Source of the DNA: an uncultured Lachnospiraceae bacterium
GTDB lineage: Bacteria; Bacillota; Clostridia; Lachnospirales; Lachnospiraceae
Assembly (NCBI GenBank): GCA_900550285.1
Contig: URRW01000005.1
Location: forward strand, 1 to 64,000
Direction of reading: 5' to 3'
Length of the DNA: 64,000 nt
Positions within the stretch are counted from its first letter, which is position 1. Each line of letters starts with the position of its first letter. The notes under the pieces were generated by a model. It ran no database searches. It was not told where the DNA came from and saw only the letters and a list, made by a program, of their open reading frames with translations. Of the stretch, positions 1-7,709 are shown one piece after another. The position numbers and the translations under genes were made by a program.

Positions 1-482
1 CCCGCGATAAAGGCGCGGGACGCGATCACGCCGCCGATGCCCGCCGCAACATAGAGCGCTTCCGTCATTTTTTCATCGGAAAATCCGTACTTTTCCTGCA
101 TGCTTAAAAATACTGCGGGAACGACGCCGCAGGCTCCCGCCGTGGGGGCTGCCACGATCCGCTTCATGCAGGCGTTGGATTCGCCCATTTTGACCGCTTT
201 TGCCATCACGCGCCCTAAAAACTCCCCGCAGACCGGCTCTCCGTGGTCTGCATATTCCTGCAGCTTCCCGCCGTCCGTGCCGACCAGCCCGCTGCGCGAT
301 TTTAACGCCGGGTCATAGTTCTGATCCGCCTCGCGCATCGCCTGATACATCGCTTTTAACTGGGAAAAGGACTCTTCCTCTGAAATCTGCCGCTCCTTGC
401 AGTCGTCCTCCTCCACGGCTTTCCAGAAGCCGCCCGTTATTTCCTCTGCCTGTCTGCAGAGCTCCTCTAATGAACGATACAT
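1..482 (-). CDS. sdaAA: L-serine dehydratase, alpha subunit (3' end missing)
   Basis: Catalytic alpha subunit of the two-chain iron-sulfur L-serine dehydratase, which deaminates L-serine to pyruvate and ammonia in the cytoplasm. About 160 N-terminal residues are present; the gene runs off the left edge, so the C-terminal half, which carries part of the Fe-S cysteines, cannot be checked. Conserved stretches seen are SGLVGTDGGK, ESNACMKRIVAAPTAGACG and AAGIGGVIASRA, typical of the family. The ATG follows the stop codon of the beta subunit directly, and its ribosome binding site (AGGAGAG) lies inside the end of that gene, so the two are translationally coupled. Identification is firm; completeness is unknown. 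Confidence 0.93.
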   Translation of the reverse strand, partial: MYRSLEELCRQAEEITGGFWKAVEEDDCKERQISEEESFSQLKAMYQAMREADQNYDPALKSRSGLVGTDGGKLQEYADHGEPVCGEFLGRVMAKAVKMGESNACMKRIVAAPTAGACGVVPAVFLSMQEKYGFSDEKMTEALYVAAGIGGVIASRAFIA

Positions 483-1148
483 TTATCTCTCCTCCAGACA
501 AAGATAGATCACTTTTTCAATTCCGTCTTCCTTTTCCAGCTCCGCGATCTGCTCATAGGGCACTTCCTGATCGACCTCAATGACCATGACCGCCTGACCG
601 CCCCGCGCGTCCCGGTACACCTGCATCGTCCCGATGTTGATGCCCGCCTCGCCCAGCCGCGACGTTACCTTTACGATACAGCCGGGCCTGTCCTGATTGT
701 AGACGACAAGCGTCGGCGCTTCCCCCGAAAAATTCGCCGTCAGCCCGTCGATCTCGCTGATCCTGATCCTGCCGCCTCCGATGGACGCGCCGATCACCTC
801 AAGCTTTCTGCCGCTGACGCCCGTTACCTCCAGCTTTACGGAATTGGGATGGGCGTTCTGCAGGGAAATCCCCTGAATGGAAAATTCCATTCCCGCTTTT
901 TTTGCCTCCTCAAAGCTCTCCGGAATCCTCGGATCGTCCACCGCCAGCCCCAAAAGCCCTGCCACCAGCGCCCGGTCCGTGCCGTGTCCCCTGCCTGTCG
1001 CCAGAAAAGAGCCGTGCAGAAAAATATTCGCCTTCGCCACCTTTTCGCCCAGAAGCTTCGCGGTCGTCTGACCGATGCGCGCCGCGCCCGCCGTATGGGA
1101 GCTGGACGGACCGACCATTACCGGGCCGACAATATCCAGTATATTCAT
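483..1148 (-). CDS. sdaAB: L-serine dehydratase, beta subunit
   Basis: Beta subunit (221 aa) of the split iron-sulfur serine dehydratase. The N-terminal part carries the family signature VGPSSSHTAGA near residues 8-20, and the C-terminal part (about 147-221) is an ACT domain with the TSRLGEAGINIGTMQVYRD pattern, a small-molecule sensing fold. The ATG at 1148 is chosen because AGGAGG lies 8 nt upstream; a longer reading frame lacks such a site. The alpha gene follows with no gap. The pair forms a serine-degrading unit feeding pyruvate. Confidence 0.95.
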   Translation of the reverse strand: MNILDIVGPVMVGPSSSHTAGAARIGQTTAKLLGEKVAKANIFLHGSFLATGRGHGTDRALVAGLLGLAVDDPRIPESFEEAKKAGMEFSIQGISLQNAHPNSVKLEVTGVSGRKLEVIGASIGGGRIRISEIDGLTANFSGEAPTLVVYNQDRPGCIVKVTSRLGEAGINIGTMQVYRDARGGQAVMVIEVDQEVPYEQIAELEKEDGIEKVIYLCLEER

Positions 1149-1226
1149 GCAATAAACCTCCTGTGGTATCATATCCTATCAATAACAGCTTTATCATACA
1201 TGAATCCGGCACGAAAGGCAATCCTT

Positions 1227-2042
1227 ATGAAAATCGGCATCGCTGGCTTTTTTGAAACATCTCACAACTACAGAAGGGCGCTTGCCTTTTCCCATGCGCG
1301 GCTGCCCTTTTCTGCGACCGACCCGCTCCTGACGGAGGTTTCCTTAGATCCCAATGCCGCGAAAGGCTGGGACGGTCTGATCCTGCCCGGCGGGGGCGAC
1401 ATTGATCCTGTGCTCCTGCCTGACCGGGGCAGCATCGCCCCTGCGCTCCTGTCTGATGGGGACAGCATCGACCCTTCGCTCCTGCCCAATCAAGGCGGCA
1501 CTGATCCTTCGCTCCTTCCAAACCGGAGCAGCATCGATCCTGCTCTGGACCAAAAGCAGCTCGCCCTGCTTACGCTGTTTGCACAATACCGCCGTCCCGT
1601 CCTCGGAATCTGCAAGGGGATGCAGCTGATCAACGTTTTTTTCGGGGGCGGGCTTTGGGAACATCTGGCGCAGGCAGAAACCCACCGCTATAAAGAGTGT
1701 GACCAGTTTCATCCTTCCCATGCAGAGAAGGATTCGTTTCTTGCACGCCTTTACGGGGAGGATTTTCCCGTCAACAGCGCCCACCATCAGGGCGTCAGCT
1801 TTCCGGGCAAAAATATCCGCATCATCCAGCGCGCCCCCGACGGCGTGATCGAGGGCATCGAGCATGCTTTTCTTCCTATCGTGGGACTTCAATGGCATCC
1901 GGAACGGCTGCTGCCCCGGTCGGACAATACAGGCAGCGTCGGATCCTTTCTTATAAAAAAGGACATTCCGTCTGCGGCAGACGGCTCTCTTATTTTTGCA
2001 CAGTTTCTTACAGCCGTCCGCACAGATATGCACAGGCGTTGA
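1227..2042 (+). CDS. Class I glutamine-amidotransferase-like hydrolase (peptidase C26, gamma-glutamyl-GABA hydrolase type)
   Basis: Cytoplasmic 271-aa protein of the peptidase C26/PuuD-like class, which hydrolyses gamma-glutamyl amide bonds. The nucleophile Cys129 sits in GICKGMQLINV and the His/Glu pair in LQWHPE (His224, Glu226), so the triad looks intact. Between LPGGGDIDP and the helix before the nucleophile there is an insert of four and a half 11-residue repeats of the form IDPxLLPxxGS (bases 1401-1548), absent from the usual family fold. The gene is divergent from serine dehydratase (78-bp gap) and its last 35 bp overlap convergently with the helicase gene. The true substrate is unknown. 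ATG 1227 is preceded by a modest AAAGG; an in-frame ATG at 1200 is possible but has no ribosome binding site. Confidence 0.85.
   Translation: MKIGIAGFFETSHNYRRALAFSHARLPFSATDPLLTEVSLDPNAAKGWDGLILPGGGDIDPVLLPDRGSIAPALLSDGDSIDPSLLPNQGGTDPSLLPNRSSIDPALDQKQLALLTLFAQYRRPVLGICKGMQLINVFFGGGLWEHLAQAETHRYKECDQFHPSHAEKDSFLARLYGEDFPVNSAHHQGVSFPGKNIRIIQRAPDGVIEGIEHAFLPIVGLQWHPERLLPRSDNTGSVGSFLIKKDIPSAADGSLIFAQFLTAVRTDMHRR
1401..1548 (+). repeat. 33-bp in-frame tandem repeat, about 4.5 units
   Basis: Units begin at 1401, 1434, 1467, 1500 and 1533 (partial). They encode IDPVLLPDRGS, IAPALLSDGDS, IDPSLLPNQGG, TDPSLLPNRSS and IDPAL. The copies differ at several bases but keep frame and the core DPxLLP, as expected for duplication followed by drift inside a coding region. 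Confidence 0.9.
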
Positions 2043-5000
2043 GCAGCGTGTCCGGGCGCTTTCCTGCGATGAAATAAAAATCCAGCTCCTCCTTCTCCTC
2101 CATGCACAGCTGGGAGCCGTACACCGGAACCGTACACGCGATGACCGGGCGCTCGGACGCAATCAAAAGCCCGTATCCCCTGTCCGAGATCAAAAACGGA
2201 AGCTCCTCTGCATCCCTGTGGGAAATATAGCGGGCTGTCTTTTCCAGCCCGATCCCCGCCTTTCCGGCAGCCCCCGCCGCATAGAGCTTTTCTTTTTTGT
2301 CCCAGTCGGGAAACAGCCGGCTTTTGCAGCCGGAAACGCTGCTTTCGATCAGCCGCGGCTCCTTCGGGTTTTCTGCCAGAAGAAGCGTCTTTTCCTTTGT
2401 CAGATAACGCAGCGCCCCTGTCGCCTTATCCGCCTGAATGCACAGCTCCGGCGTCGTCAACTCCACCGCCGTCCGGCTTTCCTTATACTGCCACGCCCGG
2501 TCTGTCCGCTTTACCGCGATACCGGGGCAGACTTCCTGCGAAAGCTTGTCCCGCCTTGAAAAAGTTACCCTCACGATGCTGCTGCCTACCGGGCTTAGGC
2601 GCAATAGCCCATAGCGGCTCTGCAAATACAGCCCGTCGTCTTTTTTCTCCGTCCAGCGGATCGAAAAGTCCGGGCGGGCGTGCCCCGCCGGGCGCAGCCG
2701 ACCGTTGTCCGGCATGTCCCCGAAGCCAAATCCCGCCGCCGCTTTTGCGGGGACTGCCCGCGCCCGCTGACGAGGCTGGCTGTCGGAGGGCTGCCCGGGC
2801 TTTTGCTGACTGAGCCGGGACTGGGGCTGCAGCTGCCGATAGAGCGAAGGCTGGGGATGGAGCGAAGGCTGAGCCTGCCGGGGCTGCGGCTGCGCAGCTT
2901 TGGCGTAAGTATTTGCGTCCGCCGCCCCCGACGCAGCCGGATTGGTTACAATCGAAATCCGTCGGCGCGGCTGGGGCGCTGTCCCCGCCGCGCTGCCCGC
3001 CGGTTTTGTCTCACCGCCTACCGGTTTTGCCGCGCTTCCTGTCGGTTTTGCGCCCTTCAAAGAGCCGCCGGGCGCTTTCGCACCGCAAGCCGCTGCCTGC
3101 GCCCGCTTTTCTTCCCGCTCCCGTCTGAGTCGGGCGTTTTTCTTCGGAACAGGATCTGCGATCAGCCCGGTCAGATTTCCAGTATGCAGCACGCAGAGCC
3201 GGTGCAGGGCGCGGGTCGCCGCCACATACAAAAGCTTTGCGTGCCCGTCGTCTGCCGGGTACTGCTCCCGGTCGGGATCCAGCAGCAGCACCGCGTCAAA
3301 TTCCAGTCCTTTCGTATATTCCACCGGAAGCACCATAACGCCCTTGTCAAATACCGCCTTTTCCAGATCGCTCTCCGCCACGGGCAGGCGCTTTGAAAGC
3401 TCCCTTGCCGCGTGCGCCGCCTCTGCTTCATTGCGGCAGATCACCGCGATCGTGTCAAAGCCGTTTTTCTGCCAGTCTCTGCAGACCGCCTCCGCCCGCG
3501 CAAACAGCTCCCTGTCATCGGGTACTTTTTCCACCGCGACCGGGTCGCCGTGACGCAGCACCGGCTCCGCCGAATAGCCCGGAAAGCTCCCGTGCGCCAG
3601 AATATCCGCCGCAAAGTCGGAGATCTCCACCGTGTTGCGGTAGCTTTTTTTCAGGATGCAGAACGCGTCCCGCTCTCCGGAAAGCAGCTCTGCCTTCGCT
3701 TCCTCCCAGTCGTTTAAGCCGTATCCCATGTGGATGTTCTGGGAAACGTCGCCCATGACCGTATAAGTACAGTCCTTGATACAGTATTTTAAGGAAGCGT
3801 ATGCCATCATGCCGAAATCCTGCGCCTCGTCAATAACGATGTGATGCGCCTCGCTGATGATCTCCGTCTCCTTTATCCGCTTGTACAAATATGCCAGCGC
3901 CGCCAGATCGTATACGTCAAAGGCGTTTTCCGGCACGCTTGTCTCATACCCTTTTGCCCGCTGCTCCTCCAAAAATTCCCGGTACAGGTCAAAAACAGAT
4001 CTTTTCCACACCTTTTTGCCGAACCGGTCGCGGTATGCGCGGCGGATCGCCTTTTTTTCCGCGTCGGTATACTTGACGCCCTTGCCTAAAAATTCGTCCT
4101 CCACCTTGCCTGCCAGCCGCTCGTTCAGCATCAGGATCTTGCTCTGCACCGACACCCGCGGATTCTGCCGGATGTAACGCTCGATCGCCTCTCCCGGATA
4201 GAGCACGACCATCCCTCCGACGTCGCTTTTGCCGCCGCTTTCATCATATACGCCGCCTTTGCCGTCCTTAAAGCCCTCCACGAACTGCTTCGGATTTAAA
4301 AGCACGCTGTTTCTCGGGATCGTGTTCCATTCCAGCCGGTCGCAGAAACGTTCCAGACTATGGAACCAGTCCAGCTTCCCCCGCGCGTACTCCCCGTCCC
4401 TGGGCGCGGTAACGCTGTATTTTCCTTCGTCCCAGTCCTCGTACAAAAGACGCACAAAAAGCTGCTCCATCGTCATCTGCTTTACGCCGTATACGTCCAG
4501 ATCCGGCAGGACGCCCGTGATGTAATCCAGCAAAATCCGGTTGCTTCCGACGATATAAAAATCCTCCGGCTTGAATTTTTCCGCATAGTTGTACAGGATA
4601 TAAGAAATGCGGTGCATTGCGACCGTCGTTTTTCCGGAACCTGCCACGCCCTGCACAATGATGCTGTGGAAGGGGGACTGTCGGATGATGTCGTTTTGCT
4701 CCTTCTGGATCGTGGCGATGATCTCTCCCAGCACCGCCTGCTTGCTTTTTGCCAGATATTTTGTCAAAAGATCGTCGTTTGCCACAACCTCCGTGTCAAA
4801 ATAGTCCAAAAGCTTCCCGTCTGCGATCTCGAACGTCCGCTTCAATTTTAAGTCGATGTCCATCCTGCCGCCGCCCGGAACCGGGTAGCTGCATTTTCCA
4901 AGGCCGTTTTCATAGTAGGCGTTGGCGACCGGGGCGCGCCAGTCCACGACCATCCAGTGCGTCGTGTCTGCGGAAATGCCGCCCCGCCCGATGTAGAGGG

Positions 5001-5310
5001 ATTCTTCCTTATTAAGAGTCTCGTCATGGAAGATGATCCTGCCGAAATACGGCTTTTTTACCGCCTTTTCGTTGCGCTCCAACGCCCGCTTCATATGGCG
5101 GTGCAGCGTCACCGTGTTGTTTAAGATCGTCAGCACTTCCGTGTCATTGTCATGATAATGCTCCAGCATCTCGTCAATGTCTTCCTGCATTCTGGCGACT
5201 TCTTTTCCGTATTCCTCCACGTTGTCGTGCACAACCTTCAGAGTTCCCGCCAGATAAGCTTCTTCGTCACGGCGGCTTGTGCCCGCCGCGATGTTGTTTT
5301 CCTGCTTCAT
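2008..5310 (-). CDS. HelD-like superfamily 1 helicase with a C-terminal GH31 N-terminal-type domain
   Basis: 1100-aa protein. Residues 1 to about 760 form a UvrD/HelD-type SF1 ATPase: an N-terminal helical segment, Walker A GVAGSGKTT near residue 223, motif II DEAQDF near 493, and YVAATRAL near the end of the motor. HelD proteins bind RNA polymerase and release stalled complexes. A linker of about 120-150 residues rich in Pro, Gln, Ala and Arg follows. The last ~219 residues (bases 2008-2667) resemble the beta-sandwich domain that precedes the catalytic barrel of GH31 glycosidases: GYGLLIAS, YFIAGKRPDTL and a final CGRL where the barrel would start. No barrel follows. ATG 5310 is chosen for AAAGGAG 6 nt upstream. 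The helicase part is certain; the GH31 assignment is pattern-based. Confidence 0.88.
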   Translation of the reverse strand: MKQENNIAAGTSRRDEEAYLAGTLKVVHDNVEEYGKEVARMQEDIDEMLEHYHDNDTEVLTILNNTVTLHRHMKRALERNEKAVKKPYFGRIIFHDETLNKEESLYIGRGGISADTTHWMVVDWRAPVANAYYENGLGKCSYPVPGGGRMDIDLKLKRTFEIADGKLLDYFDTEVVANDDLLTKYLAKSKQAVLGEIIATIQKEQNDIIRQSPFHSIIVQGVAGSGKTTVAMHRISYILYNYAEKFKPEDFYIVGSNRILLDYITGVLPDLDVYGVKQMTMEQLFVRLLYEDWDEGKYSVTAPRDGEYARGKLDWFHSLERFCDRLEWNTIPRNSVLLNPKQFVEGFKDGKGGVYDESGGKSDVGGMVVLYPGEAIERYIRQNPRVSVQSKILMLNERLAGKVEDEFLGKGVKYTDAEKKAIRRAYRDRFGKKVWKRSVFDLYREFLEEQRAKGYETSVPENAFDVYDLAALAYLYKRIKETEIISEAHHIVIDEAQDFGMMAYASLKYCIKDCTYTVMGDVSQNIHMGYGLNDWEEAKAELLSGERDAFCILKKSYRNTVEISDFAADILAHGSFPGYSAEPVLRHGDPVAVEKVPDDRELFARAEAVCRDWQKNGFDTIAVICRNEAEAAHAARELSKRLPVAESDLEKAVFDKGVMVLPVEYTKGLEFDAVLLLDPDREQYPADDGHAKLLYVAATRALHRLCVLHTGNLTGLIADPVPKKNARLRREREEKRAQAAACGAKAPGGSLKGAKPTGSAAKPVGGETKPAGSAAGTAPQPRRRISIVTNPAASGAADANTYAKAAQPQPRQAQPSLHPQPSLYRQLQPQSRLSQQKPGQPSDSQPRQRARAVPAKAAAGFGFGDMPDNGRLRPAGHARPDFSIRWTEKKDDGLYLQSRYGLLRLSPVGSSIVRVTFSRRDKLSQEVCPGIAVKRTDRAWQYKESRTAVELTTPELCIQADKATGALRYLTKEKTLLLAENPKEPRLIESSVSGCKSRLFPDWDKKEKLYAAGAAGKAGIGLEKTARYISHRDAEELPFLISDRGYGLLIASERPVIACTVPVYGSQLCMEEKEELDFYFIAGKRPDTLLNACAYLCGRL

Positions 5311-5406
5311 ACAGCGCTCCTTTCCTGCGTCCTTTTGACGTTTCATTTTAGCTTTTGACTTTAACTTTTGACTTTTATCCTTTGCCCTTTGCGGCGCCCT
5401 GCCCGC

Positions 5407-5850
5407 TCAGTCCTTTTTAAGATTGGAAAGCATCCGTTCCAGACTGCGGTTTAACGCTTCCAGCTCCTCCTCTGAAAAGCCCTCGCACAGCGCCTGCTCC
5501 ATTTCCCGGAAGCTCTCCTGCACGCCCTTTGCCGTTTCCCGCCCCTTTTGCGTCAGGCAGATCAGAAACGACCGGCGGCATTCCGGATTGGTCCTGCGCT
5601 CCACAAGCCCCATTTCGGTCATCCGGTCCAGCGCCCGGGACATGGTCGTAACGTCCAGATGACAGACGTCCGCCAGCTCCCGCTGCGTGCGCGGCTCCTT
5701 TTCATATAAATGCTTCAGGATCCGGGGCTGTCCCTGTCCAAGCGTCAGCCCCAGCTCCAGAAGCTTCGGTTTCATCCGTTCCTTTCTCCGGCTTTCCAGC
5801 CAGAAAATATTTTCCTGAAACCGCTGCTTTTCATCTTTTTTCTGTTCCAT
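5407..5850 (-). CDS. MarR-family transcriptional regulator
   Basis: 147-aa winged-helix regulator. The HTH lies around residues 50-85 (TQRELADVCHLDVTTMSRALDR), followed by the wing ending in LTQKGRE and a C-terminal dimerisation helix. It is the last gene of an apparent operon with two ABC exporter half-transporters (14-bp gap from the second). A palindrome over the -10 element of the operon promoter at 9461-9486 is a natural candidate operator, so autorepression relieved by a ligand is likely by analogy with MarR-controlled efflux systems. The ligand is unknown. Confidence 0.92.
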   Translation of the reverse strand: MEQKKDEKQRFQENIFWLESRRKERMKPKLLELGLTLGQGQPRILKHLYEKEPRTQRELADVCHLDVTTMSRALDRMTEMGLVERRTNPECRRSFLICLTQKGRETAKGVQESFREMEQALCEGFSEEELEALNRSLERMLSNLKKD

Positions 5851-5864
5851 ATCAAATCCCCGTT

Positions 5865-7709
5865 TTATTCCAGCTCAAACTGCCCGGTGTAAAGCTGGTA
5901 ATATCTTCCCTTGTCCTCCAAAAGCTCCTCGTGGCTTCCCCGTTCGATGATCGTGCCCTTTTCCAGCACAAGGATCGCCTCGGAATTGCGCACGGTCGAA
6001 AGGCGGTGTGCGATCACAAATACCGTCCTGTTTTCCATCAGCCGGTCCATGCCCTTTTCAATGAGCCGTTCCGTGCGCGTGTCGATGGAGCTGGTCGCCT
6101 CGTCCAGAATGAGCACCGGCGGATGGGAGATCGCCGCCCGCGCGATCGCCAAAAGCTGCCGCTGTCCCTGCGAAAGATTGCTGCCGTCGCCATAAAGCAT
6201 CGTATCATAGCCCTCCGGCAGCCTGCGGATAAAGGAGTCCGCATTGGCGAGCCGCGCCGCCTCCCGCACCTCTTCTTCCGTTGCATTCAGTCTGCCGTAG
6301 CGGATATTGTCTGAGATCGTGCCCGTAAAAAGGTGGGTGTCCTGAATGACCATCGACAGCGAATGCCTCAGATCCGCCTTGCGTATCCTGCGGATGTCGA
6401 TGCCGTCATAGGTGATCGTCCCGCTTTGTATCTCATAAAAACGGTTGACCAGATTGATGATCGTCGTCTTTCCCGCCCCCGTGGAGCCGACGAACGCGAT
6501 TTTTTGCCCCGGCTTCGCAAAAAGGCTGATCCCGTCCAGAATACAGCGCTGTGGCGTATAACCGAACACCACGTCCTGAAACCGCACGTCGCCCCGCAAA
6601 AGTATGAGGTTATCCCCGTCCTTCCACGCAAACTGTCCGGTATAGCCGCTGCATTCCTCCAGCGTCCCATCCTTTTTTCGCACGACGGGACACAGCGTCA
6701 CGTCGCCCCCGTCAGTCTCCGGCTCCTGCTCCATCATATCAAAGATCCGCTCCGCGCCGGACAGCGCCGCCAGCAGGAAATTAAACTGATTCGTAAACTG
6801 GTTCATCGGCATCGCGCTCTGGCGCACATAGACCAGATATGCCGCCAGCGTCCCCAGATCCAGAAGCCCTGCCAGCGCAAACATGCCGCCCGCCATCGCG
6901 GAAACCGCATAATTGACGTAGGACATGCTCACGATCGTCGGGACGAGCATTCCCGACCAGGTCAGAGCGCTGGTGGACGCCTGCCGGAGCGCCTCGTTGC
7001 GGCGGATAAATTCTTTCAAATTCTGTTTTTCATGGTTGAAAACCTTTTCCACCTTCTGACCGCCGACCATCTCCTCCACAAAGCCGTTGACCGACGCCAG
7101 CGCAGCCTGCTGCCGGCTGAAATATTTTTTGCTCTTTTTGCCGTTCAGCTGGATAAACACGAACATCCCCGCCAAAAATACAACGACGATCAGCGTCAGC
7201 CGCACGCTCAGCACAAACAGCATCGAAATCGTGCCCGTCAGCACCAAAAAGCTCTGGATGAGCATGGAAAACGTGCCGTTTAACGCCTCCTGCACCGTGT
7301 CCACGTCGTTTGTAAAGCGGCTCATCAGCTCTCCGTGCGTATGCGCGTCAAAATAGGAAAGCGGCAGCTTCTGCACATGGGCGAACAGATCCCGCCGGAT
7401 CTCGGTCACGACCTGCTGCGAGGTTTTTACCATCAGGCGGTTGTAAAAAAACGTCGCCGCCACGCCGCAGGCATACATGACTCCCATCATAAGAAGCATC
7501 CGCACCAGCCCGGGGATGTCGCCGGGCAGCGCGTAGTCGTTAATGACGGGCTTGATCAGATACGTCCCCATGATATTCGCCCCGCTGCTGACCGCCACCA
7601 AAACCGCCACAAGCAAAAGCATCCATTTATGGTAGCCCAGATATTTCAGCAGGTTTTTCAACGCCTTCTTCGTGTCCTTCGGTCTTTTATAGCCTACATA
7701 TCTTGCCAT
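5865..7709 (-). CDS. ABC transporter, fused permease and ATP-binding subunit (second of pair)
   Basis: 614-aa half-transporter of the exporter type: an N-terminal six-helix membrane domain (about residues 25-320) and a C-terminal ATPase with Walker A GSTGAGKTT, signature LSQGQRQ, Walker B LILDEATSS and the switch His in IAHRLST. Between membrane domain and ATPase there is a ~35-residue insert (VVRKKDGTLEECSGYTGQF...) not common in the family. The start codon overlaps the upstream subunit's stop (TGATG), so the two form a heterodimer by context, like BmrCD-type multidrug exporters. Substrate cannot be told from sequence. Confidence 0.93.
   Translation of the reverse strand: MARYVGYKRPKDTKKALKNLLKYLGYHKWMLLLVAVLVAVSSGANIMGTYLIKPVINDYALPGDIPGLVRMLLMMGVMYACGVAATFFYNRLMVKTSQQVVTEIRRDLFAHVQKLPLSYFDAHTHGELMSRFTNDVDTVQEALNGTFSMLIQSFLVLTGTISMLFVLSVRLTLIVVVFLAGMFVFIQLNGKKSKKYFSRQQAALASVNGFVEEMVGGQKVEKVFNHEKQNLKEFIRRNEALRQASTSALTWSGMLVPTIVSMSYVNYAVSAMAGGMFALAGLLDLGTLAAYLVYVRQSAMPMNQFTNQFNFLLAALSGAERIFDMMEQEPETDGGDVTLCPVVRKKDGTLEECSGYTGQFAWKDGDNLILLRGDVRFQDVVFGYTPQRCILDGISLFAKPGQKIAFVGSTGAGKTTIINLVNRFYEIQSGTITYDGIDIRRIRKADLRHSLSMVIQDTHLFTGTISDNIRYGRLNATEEEVREAARLANADSFIRRLPEGYDTMLYGDGSNLSQGQRQLLAIARAAISHPPVLILDEATSSIDTRTERLIEKGMDRLMENRTVFVIAHRLSTVRNSEAILVLEKGTIIERGSHEELLEDKGRYYQLYTGQFELE

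Noticed and set aside
1401..1548. CRISPR-like regular repeats
   Set aside because: The units are contiguous with no spacers and keep a reading frame inside a real gene.
1344..2162. Minus-strand frame of 272 codons
   Set aside because: It is antisense to the C26 hydrolase and repeats the 33-bp unit in reverse; no ribosome binding site and no family resemblance.
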